From contig NZ_QSPK01000004.1 of assembly GCF_003436425.1 (NCBI RefSeq), forward strand, positions 10,251 through 74,250: a DNA stretch of 64,000 nt, written 5' to 3'. Positions 44,568-52,712 of this stretch are shown in pieces. The stretch is from Eubacterium sp. TM05-53 (GTDB lineage Bacteria > Bacillota_I > Bacilli_A > Erysipelotrichales > Erysipelotrichaceae). The notes under the pieces are model-generated. The model did not search any database and was not told where the DNA came from. It worked only from the letters and a program-made list of their open reading frames with translations. Each line of letters starts with the position of its first letter. The first letter of the stretch is position 1. A program made the translations under genes and the position numbers.

Positions 44568-46250
44568 ATGAATAAGAGAAGTGTATGTGCCCTAGGTATG
44601 GCATTTGTGCTTGCAGGATGCTCTGCAGGTGGATCGGGTTCTGGTAAAGAACAAACATTAACCGTTGGTTTGTTTACGGAAATGAATGGAGATTTCTCTC
44701 CAATGTATTATCAAACAACAAACGATTCAAACGTAGTTAACTTGGTATATCAAGGATTATTGGCATATGACAAGGATGCCAATTTAGTTCCAGAATTGGC
44801 AAAAGAATTACCAACTATCAGTGATGATGGAACCACAATGACATTCAAATTGAAGAAAGGTGTTAAATTTAGTGATGGATCTAAATTTACTTCAAAAGAT
44901 GTAAAGGCAACATTTAGCGTAATGGCTGATCCAAGTTATACAGGACGTTTTTCTAGCAATGTTGATTTCTTGAATGGATATAGTGAATATCATGATGGAG
45001 ATGCAAAGGAAGTATCTGGTATTGAAACACCAGATGATTATACGGTTGTATTCCATTTGTCAAAACCAAAAATTGATGCAGAGTCTACTTTGGGAACACA
45101 AAAGATTTGTAGTGCTAAAACATTGAAGTACAAAAAAGGGAAAACTTCAAATGTGGAAAAGAATAATAGTAACCCTATTGGAACTGGTCCTTATAAATTG
45201 AAATCATTCTCTAAAACGGAAGGTGCTTCATTGGATCGAAATGAAAACTTTGAAGCTAAGGACGGAGAATATCAGATTTCTAAGATTATGATCAAGAAAA
45301 CAGAAACTTCGACTGAAATTAAAGAATTAGAAAATGGAACCGTTGATTATATTCCAGATGTAGTCGATGCCAATAAAATCAATACAGTTGCTAAAGATAA
45401 AGACAAAGGTTTGACAATGGATTCTTATCCAAGTGATCGTGAAGACTTCTTGTTTATGAATACGGCTACAGGTGCATGTCAAGATCAGGCAGTACGTCAG
45501 GCTTTGGCTTATGGATTTGATCGTGAAGCCTATATCGCAAGCTATTATAAGCTAGATGATAAAGATGCAAAATTAGCATATGTCCCAGGCATGTTTGGTA
45601 ACCCGGTATCTGGCGCAAATGGTGCATATATTCGTGGAGAAGAAAAAGTAGACGGTGCTACTTACTACGATTATGATGTAGAAAAGGCAAAACAAATCTT
45701 AGACGATGCTGGATGGACTGTTGGTAGTGATGGTATTCGTGAAAAAGACGGACAGAAATTATCTATTAAATTCTTGGCTACAAAAGAAAAAGATGCGATG
45801 GACACATTGATTCCTATGTTACAAAAACAATGGGGCGAACTTGGTGTCGACTTTAAGGCAAACACAATGGAATTTAATACAGTTATTGCGACAGTAGGTG
45901 ATGATTCAGCCGTTGGTGATTGGGATGTATCTTATTTAGGATTCTCTTATGGAAGTCCTGAAGATACAGGTGTTGATTACTTGATTCAATCAGAAGGTGT
46001 AAATAACTTTGCTCGTTTAAAAGATGATGAATTAGATTCATACTTAGCTGCAGGTGCTTATACAGCTGATAAAGAGGCTTCAGCTGCTGCTTACTTAAAG
46101 GCTTATGTTCGTCAAACTGAATTGTGTGCATACTTACCTACAGATGGTGTACAAACATATTGTTTACGTAATAAGAAAGTAAAAGGAATGAAGACTTCTT
46201 CAACGTTTATTTGGTCACAATCAATGGCTACAGCATATATTGATGATTAA
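44568..46250 (+). CDS. ABC-type oligopeptide-binding lipoprotein (SBP_bac_5), copy 1
   Basis: 560 aa. Lipoprotein signal with lipobox VLAGC at residues 14-18. Family 5 solute-binding fold (LTVGLFTEMNGDFSPMYY, PELAKELPTISDDG, VKFSDGSKFTSKDVKATF). No permease or ATPase gene is nearby, so it must share a transporter encoded elsewhere. It is a close paralogue of the lipoprotein at 50962; the two bracket the glycyl radical enzyme cluster. Substrate (peptide, or another amine-bearing solute) cannot be assigned from sequence. Confidence 0.9.
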   Translation: MNKRSVCALGMAFVLAGCSAGGSGSGKEQTLTVGLFTEMNGDFSPMYYQTTNDSNVVNLVYQGLLAYDKDANLVPELAKELPTISDDGTTMTFKLKKGVKFSDGSKFTSKDVKATFSVMADPSYTGRFSSNVDFLNGYSEYHDGDAKEVSGIETPDDYTVVFHLSKPKIDAESTLGTQKICSAKTLKYKKGKTSNVEKNNSNPIGTGPYKLKSFSKTEGASLDRNENFEAKDGEYQISKIMIKKTETSTEIKELENGTVDYIPDVVDANKINTVAKDKDKGLTMDSYPSDREDFLFMNTATGACQDQAVRQALAYGFDREAYIASYYKLDDKDAKLAYVPGMFGNPVSGANGAYIRGEEKVDGATYYDYDVEKAKQILDDAGWTVGSDGIREKDGQKLSIKFLATKEKDAMDTLIPMLQKQWGELGVDFKANTMEFNTVIATVGDDSAVGDWDVSYLGFSYGSPEDTGVDYLIQSEGVNNFARLKDDELDSYLAAGAYTADKEASAAAYLKAYVRQTELCAYLPTDGVQTYCLRNKKVKGMKTSSTFIWSQSMATAYIDD

Positions 46251-46254
46251 TAAG

Positions 46255-46283
46255 AAAAGGATTTCGTTTGAAATCCTTTTTTT
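46255..46283. terminator. Bidirectional terminator between lipoprotein and deoR-type genes
   Basis: AAAAGGATTTC-GTTT-GAAATCCTTTT with T-rich tract both ways. Confidence 0.85.
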
Positions 46284-47028
46284 AAACCTTAATGATTTGA
46301 ATGTTCTGGTTATTGAGCTCTTCGATATAGGAAGAATCAATAGAATGATCAGTTATAACTGTTTTTACTTTGTTTTTTAAATTTAGTGGAACGACTCCAC
46401 GCTTAGAAAATTTATCACTCTCTGTTAAGACAATGATTTGTTCAGCCTGATGTGACATATCACGTACGGCTTGAGCACGCATTTGATCACGGTTTGAAAA
46501 ACCAATTTTAGAATCATATCCATCGGTACCGATGAAAAAATAATCGACAAAAAAATTAGATACACATTCCTGCACCATAGGGCCGACCATAACTTGTGAA
46601 TCTTGTTGATAAATACCACCTAGAAGGATGATTTGAAAATTAGATTTTCCACGTATATAGGCTGCGATAAAAGCACTGTTAGTTATGATTGTTAAGTCTT
46701 TATGAAGTTGTGTTAACGTATCGGCTAAAAGTGCACAACAACTACCACTTTCAATCATAATTGTATCGCCCTCACTTACAAGTTCGGCAGCTTTTAAGGC
46801 TATTTTTTTCTTTTCCTCATAATGATATGCGATTCTGCCATTGATATCATCTGCACTGCATAAAACAGCATATCCATGTTCACGTTTGATGATTCCTTTA
46901 GCTTCTAATGCATCTAAATCTTTGCGAACCGTCACTTGTGAAACATCTAAATATTCAGCTAGTTGAGAAACTTCAACTTTCTTTTCAGATGTCAGTAATT
47001 CTAATATTTTATTTGTTCTATTTTTCAT
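46282..47028 (-). CDS. DeoR-family transcriptional regulator
   Basis: 248 aa. N-terminal helix-turn-helix (VSQLAEYLDVSQVTVRKDLDAL) and C-terminal phosphosugar-sensing DeoRC domain (IMIESGSCCALLADTL, GTDGYDSKIGFSN). It follows the glycyl radical activase on the same strand and likely controls that gene, the divergent radical enzyme gene and perhaps the lipoprotein. Effectors of the family are usually phosphorylated sugars or intermediates. Confidence 0.88.
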   Translation of the reverse strand: MKNRTNKILELLTSEKKVEVSQLAEYLDVSQVTVRKDLDALEAKGIIKREHGYAVLCSADDINGRIAYHYEEKKKIALKAAELVSEGDTIMIESGSCCALLADTLTQLHKDLTIITNSAFIAAYIRGKSNFQIILLGGIYQQDSQVMVGPMVQECVSNFFVDYFFIGTDGYDSKIGFSNRDQMRAQAVRDMSHQAEQIIVLTESDKFSKRGVVPLNLKNKVKTVITDHSIDSSYIEELNNQNIQIIKV

Positions 47029-47075
47029 TTGTATCGATTCCTATCATTTTGTTTATATAATAAGGTTTTTTTGTT

Positions 47076-47990
47076 TCAAATGAAAGCATTTATATTATTT
47101 TCTTTAAATACATTTAAATACTCTTTTAAATCTTCTGGATGATAAGAAGGAACATTTTCATAATCGTATTTTTGGTTTAAAAGATGATACTTATTTTCTC
47201 CAAATTGATGGAATGGTAGAAGCTGACACTTGTTTATTCCCATGTTATGAAGTGTTTTCGCAAATTCTTTTGCGTCTTCTAAAGAATCATTAAATTCTGG
47301 AATGACAGGGATTCGCGGAAGAACTGTTTTACCACTTTCGATGGCATGTTTCATGTTGAGCAAAGGCAATTCGTTTGAAACGTTTGTACCTTCTATGTGC
47401 TTGTCTGCACTCCAATGTTTCATATCAAAAAGAATGTAATCAACTTGTTCCATGACCCAATCAAATGTTTCTTGTGTCGCAAAACCAGTTGTTTCACAAC
47501 ACGTATGAAGCCCCTCTTCTTTGGCTGCTAGAAGGAGTTCTCTTGAAAAATCTGGTTGAAGTAAGAGTTCACCTCCAGAAAGAGTAAGTCCACCACCACT
47601 TTCTTCGTAGAATACTTGATCTTGTAAAACGATCTTAAGTATTTCTTCTACTGATTTTTGTTCGCCCTGTGCATCTAATGCGTTGTTTATACATTCATTC
47701 ACACATTTTTTGCATCCATTACATTGATTATGGTTGATTTTGATGAATGTGCCACTTACACCTATGGCATTTTGTGGACATGTTTCAATACAATGATGAC
47801 AGTTTATACATTTTTTTTGATCCCAAAGAATTTGTGTTTGCACAAGCTGACTCTCAGGATTTGCACACCACTTGCAACGAAGGGGACATCCCTTTAGAAA
47901 AACGGTAGTACGTATGCCTGGACCATCATTTACACTGAATTTTTGAATATTAAAAATAATGCCTGTTGTATTTCGATTTGCTTTTTCCAT
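47076..47990 (-). CDS. Glycyl radical enzyme activating protein (radical SAM)
   Basis: 304 aa. The radical SAM cluster is in FLKGCPLRCKWCANPES (CxxxCxxC). Two additional ferredoxin-type 4Fe-4S motifs, CINCHHCIETCPQNAIG and CNGCKKCVNECINNAL, mark the subgroup that activates dehydratase/lyase-type glycyl radical enzymes rather than plain pyruvate formate-lyase. It installs the Gly radical on the enzyme encoded divergently at 48140. Minus-strand operon with the DeoR gene. Confidence 0.94.
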   Translation of the reverse strand: MEKANRNTTGIIFNIQKFSVNDGPGIRTTVFLKGCPLRCKWCANPESQLVQTQILWDQKKCINCHHCIETCPQNAIGVSGTFIKINHNQCNGCKKCVNECINNALDAQGEQKSVEEILKIVLQDQVFYEESGGGLTLSGGELLLQPDFSRELLLAAKEEGLHTCCETTGFATQETFDWVMEQVDYILFDMKHWSADKHIEGTNVSNELPLLNMKHAIESGKTVLPRIPVIPEFNDSLEDAKEFAKTLHNMGINKCQLLPFHQFGENKYHLLNQKYDYENVPSYHPEDLKEYLNVFKENNINAFI

Positions 47991-48032
47991 TGTGTTGATC
48001 TCCTTGAATGTATTATAACACGTTGAAGTTGC

Positions 48033-48122
48033 GAATGAAAGCTTATTAAATTATGAATGAAATGTATTGACACGATATGAGCTAAGTGATACTTTAAAAG
48101 CAGATATTAGTTACGAATGAAA
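48033..48122. promoter_or_regulatory. Divergent regulatory region of the glycyl radical enzyme cluster
   Basis: GAATGAAA occurs three times in one orientation, at 48033, 48055 (22 bp, two helical turns) and 48115. Between them are -35 TTGACA (48067-48072), 17-nt spacer and -10 TACTTT (48090-48095) for the enzyme gene. The copies flank the promoter, the layout expected for DeoR-type repression with looping. Confidence 0.6.
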
Positions 48123-48139
48123 TAAATAGGAGAGTATAT

Positions 48140-50557
48140 ATGGAAAATGCAGAACATTTTGGGACATTGACTAAACGAATGAAGGAATTTCGTGAAGAAG
48201 TATTGGATGAGAAACCTTATATTGATGCTGAACGTGCAATTTTAGCTACAGAAGCTTATAAAGAAAATTTAAATCAACCACGAGTAATGGTTCGAGCTAA
48301 AATGCTAGAAAAAATATTGGATCATATGAGTATATATATTGAGGATAAATCTCTTTTGGCAGGAAACCAAGCGACTAAGAATCGTAATGCTCCAATTTTT
48401 CCTGAATATACTATGGAATTTGTGATCAACGAATTGGATCAGTTTGAAAAAAGAGATGGGGACGTCTTCTATATCACAGAGAAGACGAAGGAACAACTTA
48501 GAGAAATTGCACCATTCTGGGAAAACAATAATTTACGTGCAAGAGGAGAAGCACTTCTTCCTGAAGAAGTTCGTGTTTTTATGGAAACCGGTGTATTTGG
48601 AATGGAAGGCAAGCTAAATGCCGGAGATGCGCATTTGGCGGTGAACTATGAGCGCATCTTGAAGGATGGATTAAAAGGATACGAAAAGCGTGTAAAAGAA
48701 TGTAAAGCATCTCTTGATTTGACGGATCCTGATAGTATTGACAAGTATTGTTTCTATAATGCAGTTCTTATTGTGTTAGATGCAGTACGTACTTTTGCGA
48801 ATCGTTATAGTGTTCTTGCGAAGAAATTAGCAGAAAAAGAATTGAATCAAGAACGTAAACTAGAACTATTAGAGATGAGTAGAATTTGTGCAAAAGTTCC
48901 GTATGAACCAGCGGAAACTTTTCAAGAAGCTGTACAATCCGTATGGTTTATTCAATTGATTCTACAAATTGAATCCAATGGACATTCTTTAAGTTATGGA
49001 AGATTCGATCAATATATGTATCCATATTATGATCGAGATATTAAAAACGGAAATATTACAGAAACAGAGGCTTTGGAACTATTGACTTGTTTGTGGATCA
49101 AAACACTAACAATCAATAAAGTACGTTCTCAAGCACATACATTAAGTTCAGCAGGTTCTCCTATGTATCAAAATGTAACGATTGCAGGTCAGACAACAGA
49201 TAAAAAGGATGCGGTCAATGATTTGAGTTTCTTAGTTTTAAAATCAGTTGCACAGACTCGTTTGACACAACCAAATTTAACTGTTCGTTATCACAAGAAT
49301 ATCAATAAACAATTCTTTGATGAATGTGTAGAAGTTATGCGTTTAGGATTTGGTATGCCTGCATTGAACAATGATGAAATTATAATTCCTTCATTTATGG
49401 ATTGGGGCGTTAAAGAAGAAGATGCCTATAATTACAGTGCCATAGGCTGTGTAGAAACAGCGGTTCCAGGTAAATGGGGATATCGTTGCACAGGCATGTC
49501 TTATATCAATTTTCCAAGAATGCTTTTGTGTACGATGAATAATGGTGTGGATCTTACAAGTAATAAACGTTTCACAAAGGGTTATGGCTATTTTACCGAA
49601 ATGGAAAATTATGAAGAGCTATTAAAAGCATGGGATAAGACGGTAAGGGAAATCACTCGTTATAGTGTGATTGTTGAAAATGTGATTGATAAAGCGTCTG
49701 AAAGAGATGTACCTGATGTTCTTTGTTCAGCTTTAACAGATGATTGCATTGCCAGAGGTAAAATAATCAAAGAAGGTGGAGCTGTATATGATTTTATTTC
49801 AGGTCTACAAGTTGGAATCGCAAATATGGCAGATTGCTTGGCCGCAATAAAGAAGTTGGTATATGAAGAAAAGAAAATCACAAGACAAGAACTTTGGGAT
49901 GCAATCTTAGATGATTTTTCATCACCAAAAAATAAGAAGATTCAGGAAATGTTGATTCGTGAAGCTCCAAAATATGGAAATGATGATGACTACGTAGATC
50001 AATTGATTGTGGAAGCGTATGATTCTTATATTGATGAAATCAAAAAATATCCAAATACGCGATATAATAGAGGACCAATTGGTGGTATTCGTTATGCGGG
50101 AACTTCATCAATTAGTGCAAATGTTGGACAAGGTATGTCTACGATGGCTACACCTGATGGTCGAAATGCGTTCGAACCTTTGGCAGAAGGCTGCAGTCCG
50201 GCTCATAATAGTGATAAGAATGGTCCAACGGCTGTGTTTAAAAGTGTATCTAAGCTTCGTACAAATAAAATTACAGGTGGAGTTTTACTAAATCAGAAAA
50301 TGACGCCGCAAATGTTGTCAACAGAGGAAAACCGTCAAAAACTAGAATTGTTGATTCAAACATTCTTCAATCGTTTACATGGATATCACGTGCAATATAA
50401 CATTGTTTCTAAGGAAACTTTGATTGATGCGCAGAAGCATCCTGAAAAACATAAAGATTTAATTGTTCGTGTAGCTGGATATAGTGCTTTCTTCAATGTG
50501 CTTTCCAAAAAGACGCAAGATGATATTATTGGACGAACAGAGCAGTCTTTAATGTAA
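48140..50557 (+). CDS. Glycyl radical enzyme of the dehydratase/lyase type (PFL2 clade)
   Basis: 805 aa. The thiyl Cys is residue 437 in SAIGCVETAVPG; Glu two residues later is the general base of dehydratase/lyase members, whereas pyruvate formate-lyase has adjacent cysteines. The glycyl radical site is Gly780 in RVAGYSAFF near the C-terminus. AGGAGAG precedes the start. Activated by the divergent radical SAM protein. Oxygen-sensitive, so anaerobic metabolism. Substrate unresolved: glycerol or propanediol dehydratase, hydroxyproline dehydratase, choline lyase and arylacetate decarboxylase are all relatives; no microcompartment, aldehyde or alcohol dehydrogenase or proC gene is adjacent to decide. 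Confidence 0.9.
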   Translation: MENAEHFGTLTKRMKEFREEVLDEKPYIDAERAILATEAYKENLNQPRVMVRAKMLEKILDHMSIYIEDKSLLAGNQATKNRNAPIFPEYTMEFVINELDQFEKRDGDVFYITEKTKEQLREIAPFWENNNLRARGEALLPEEVRVFMETGVFGMEGKLNAGDAHLAVNYERILKDGLKGYEKRVKECKASLDLTDPDSIDKYCFYNAVLIVLDAVRTFANRYSVLAKKLAEKELNQERKLELLEMSRICAKVPYEPAETFQEAVQSVWFIQLILQIESNGHSLSYGRFDQYMYPYYDRDIKNGNITETEALELLTCLWIKTLTINKVRSQAHTLSSAGSPMYQNVTIAGQTTDKKDAVNDLSFLVLKSVAQTRLTQPNLTVRYHKNINKQFFDECVEVMRLGFGMPALNNDEIIIPSFMDWGVKEEDAYNYSAIGCVETAVPGKWGYRCTGMSYINFPRMLLCTMNNGVDLTSNKRFTKGYGYFTEMENYEELLKAWDKTVREITRYSVIVENVIDKASERDVPDVLCSALTDDCIARGKIIKEGGAVYDFISGLQVGIANMADCLAAIKKLVYEEKKITRQELWDAILDDFSSPKNKKIQEMLIREAPKYGNDDDYVDQLIVEAYDSYIDEIKKYPNTRYNRGPIGGIRYAGTSSISANVGQGMSTMATPDGRNAFEPLAEGCSPAHNSDKNGPTAVFKSVSKLRTNKITGGVLLNQKMTPQMLSTEENRQKLELLIQTFFNRLHGYHVQYNIVSKETLIDAQKHPEKHKDLIVRVAGYSAFFNVLSKKTQDDIIGRTEQSLM

Positions 50558-50584
50558 ATAAATGAAAATCCTTTGAAAAAATAG

Positions 50585-50613
50585 TTGAAAACAGATTTTG
50601 CTAGGTGTATCCT
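50585..50613 (+). promoter_or_regulatory. Promoter of the T-box leader
   Basis: TTGAAA (50585-50590), 17-nt spacer, TATCCT (50608-50613). Transcription would start near 50620, giving a leader of about 340 nt before the lipoprotein gene. Confidence 0.55.
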
Positions 50614-50619
50614 ATAGAC

Positions 50620-50886
50620 AACCGATGCGAAAGAGATCAAACTAAGAACCGGATACAAAGAGATTCTAGTATTGGTGGAAGCTAGATTATTACGACTTGG
50701 CAAATGGACTTTCAAGGGCAAGGTGAAAAGAAATTCTGAGTAGCTGCGACGTGTTCCGTGCGTTAAATGGATCGAATGTGATGGCATTCTAGAGGTGGGT
50801 ATAACTATACCAATTCAGGTGGTACCGCAGATTATTTTGATATTCTGTCCTGTGTCAAATTTTTAATTTGATGCAGGATTTTTTAT
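50620..50886 (+). promoter_or_regulatory. T-box riboswitch, probably tRNA-Trp specific
   Basis: The T-box sequence TCAGGTGGTACCGCAG (50815-50830) is unmistakable, followed by the terminator stem CCTGTGTCAAATT / AATTTGATGCAGG and T-run (to 50886). Stem I landmarks AAGAGA (50631) and AGAGA (50660) and the GAGTAG...GACG...CGTTA region (50738-50764) are in the usual order. On the 3' side of Stem I, AAATGGAC (50702-50709) fits the specifier context AA-NNN-AC with NNN = TGG, Trp. Uncharged tRNA would pair with the specifier and T-box and prevent termination. The Trp call depends on that alignment and is supported by the leader peptide downstream. Confidence 0.88.
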
Positions 50887-50907
50887 TTATAAGGAGAGTG
50901 ATGAAAA

Positions 50908-50940
50908 GTGTTAGCTGACTGGTGGTGGTACAAAGAATAA
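50908..50940 (+). CDS. Trp-rich leader peptide, 10 codons with three consecutive Trp
   Basis: GTG start at 50908, 9 nt after AAGGAGAG; peptide MLADWWWYKE and TAA at 50938-50940. It lies between the T-box terminator and the lipoprotein gene. Its stop codon ends 6 nt before the next Shine-Dalgarno AGGAGG (50947-50952), so a ribosome that finishes the peptide would cover that site, while one stalled at the Trp codons for lack of charged tRNA-Trp would leave it free. The layout is that of the B. subtilis rtpLP leader in front of rtpA (anti-TRAP), also preceded by a Trp T-box. Confidence 0.75.
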   Translation: MLADWWWYKE

Positions 50941-50961
50941 ATGATTAGGAGGAAAAAGAAT

Positions 50962-52620
50962 ATGTACAAGAAATTATTGGCATATGGATTAGCTTTATTA
51001 ATGTGTGGATGTAGCGCAAAAGCTGCAGGTAATAATCAAGTGTTGACCGTTGGGTTGAGTTCTGAAATGAATGGAACCTTTTCACCTATGTATTACCAAA
51101 CGACAAATGATTCTTATGTTGTGGATTTGGTTTATCAAGGGTTGTTGAAATACAACAAAAAAGGAGAGTTAGTTGCAGATTTGGCTAAGTCCTTACCTGA
51201 AATCAGTGAAGATGGCAAGACAATGACTTTTAAATTAAAGAAAGGCATCCAGTTTAGTGATGGATCCAAGTTTACTTCAAAAGATGTGCAGACAACATTT
51301 ACCGTTATGGCCGATCCAAGCTATACAGGTCGTTTTGTGAACAACGTTGATTTTTTAGATGGTTATAGCGAATATCATGATGCAGATGCATCTAGCTTTA
51401 ATGGCATTGAAACGCCAGATAACTATACAGTTGTTTTCCATTTGGATAAGCCAAGAATTGATGCGGTTTCTACCCTTGGAACACAGAAAATCTGTAGTGC
51501 TGAATATTTAAATTATAAAAAAGGTAAAACAGAAAACATTGAAAAGAAGAATAGTAAGCCAATTGGAACGGGGGCTTATGTATTGAAGAAGTTTGAGAAG
51601 ACAAGTGGGGCTAGTTTAGTTTTAAATTCAGAGTTTAAGGCTAAAAAAGGACAATATCAAATTTCAAAGATCATGATCAAAAAGACAGATACTTCAACAG
51701 AAGTTAAAGAATTGGAAAATGGAACAGTGGACTATATTCCGGATGTGATTGAGGCAAATAAAATTAAATCTGTTCAAAAGAATAAGAGTTTATCCGTAGA
51801 TTCTTATCCAAGTGATCGTGAAAGCTTCATTATCTTTAATTCATATGCGGGAGCTTGCAGTGATGTTGCGGTAAGAAAAGCCATCGGATATGGATTTAAT
51901 GCACAAGAATATATTGATAATTACTATCAAATTGAAGGCATGGCTTATAAGCCTGGTACTTTTGGAAATCCTGTTTCTTTAAATAACGGACCAATGATTC
52001 GTAATGAAGAAAAGGTCGATGGCGTTACTTATTATGATTATGATGTAGAAAAGGCCAACCAAATCTTAGAGGATGCAGGATATAAATTGGCAGATGATGG
52101 ATATCGTTATAAAGATGGTGAAAAATTAATAGTTCGTTTCTTGGCAAATAAGGATAAGGATTCTTTGGATTCTTTGATTCCAGTTTTACAAAAGTGTTTA
52201 AATGCGATCGGAATTGATTTTAAAGCCAATACAGTTGAATTTAATACGGTCATTAATACAGTGCAGGATGATGCACAAACAGGTAGCTGGGATGCAACAT
52301 ATCTTGGATTTTCTTATGGATCTCCAGGTGATACAGGTATTAATTTCATTTTAAGAACAGGTGCTACAAATAATTTTGGTCGTTTAAGTGATGAACAACT
52401 AGATACGTATCTAGATGCAGGCATGTATACTTCAGATAATGAAGTATCTAAAGAGAATTATCATAATGCGTTAGTTCGTCAAAGTGAACTATGTGGTTAT
52501 TTGCCTGTAGATTCAACTAAAACATATTGCTTAAGAAATAAGAATATTAAAGGAATGCATACAACATCTATTTATAATTGGGCTCAATCTATTGCGACAG
52601 CTCATATTGTAAATAAATAA
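50962..52620 (+). CDS. ABC-type oligopeptide-binding lipoprotein (SBP_bac_5), copy 2, under Trp control
   Basis: 552 aa; the ATG at 50962 has AGGAGG 9 nt upstream, whereas the ATG at 50941 would include that site. Lipobox LLMCGC near residue 15. Same fold and very similar sequence to copy 1 (LTVGLSSEMNGTFSPMYY, VDYIPDVIEANK), so the two are paralogues within one cluster. The Trp T-box and Trp leader peptide upstream imply it imports tryptophan-containing peptides or a related compound when charged tRNA-Trp runs low. No permease gene nearby. Confidence 0.9.
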   Translation: MYKKLLAYGLALLMCGCSAKAAGNNQVLTVGLSSEMNGTFSPMYYQTTNDSYVVDLVYQGLLKYNKKGELVADLAKSLPEISEDGKTMTFKLKKGIQFSDGSKFTSKDVQTTFTVMADPSYTGRFVNNVDFLDGYSEYHDADASSFNGIETPDNYTVVFHLDKPRIDAVSTLGTQKICSAEYLNYKKGKTENIEKKNSKPIGTGAYVLKKFEKTSGASLVLNSEFKAKKGQYQISKIMIKKTDTSTEVKELENGTVDYIPDVIEANKIKSVQKNKSLSVDSYPSDRESFIIFNSYAGACSDVAVRKAIGYGFNAQEYIDNYYQIEGMAYKPGTFGNPVSLNNGPMIRNEEKVDGVTYYDYDVEKANQILEDAGYKLADDGYRYKDGEKLIVRFLANKDKDSLDSLIPVLQKCLNAIGIDFKANTVEFNTVINTVQDDAQTGSWDATYLGFSYGSPGDTGINFILRTGATNNFGRLSDEQLDTYLDAGMYTSDNEVSKENYHNALVRQSELCGYLPVDSTKTYCLRNKNIKGMHTTSIYNWAQSIATAHIVNK

Positions 52621-52659
52621 CACATGATGTATTCTAATGAATATTAGGGCAAAGCAAAG

Positions 52660-52696
52660 TCCTGTACTAACTTAATGTTGGTGCAGGCTTTTCTTG
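52660..52696 (+). terminator. Terminator after the second lipoprotein gene
   Basis: CCTGTACTAAC / GTTGGTGCAGG stem (G-T pairs) followed by CTTTTCTT. Confidence 0.7.
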
Positions 52697-52712
52697 TATG
52701 GGGAGGAATTTT

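Noticed and set aside
50901-50918. ATG-initiated five-codon ORF overlapping the Trp leader
   Set aside because: Its ATG is only 2 nt from the ribosome site, too close; the GTG at 50908 is properly spaced and gives the Trp-rich peptide.
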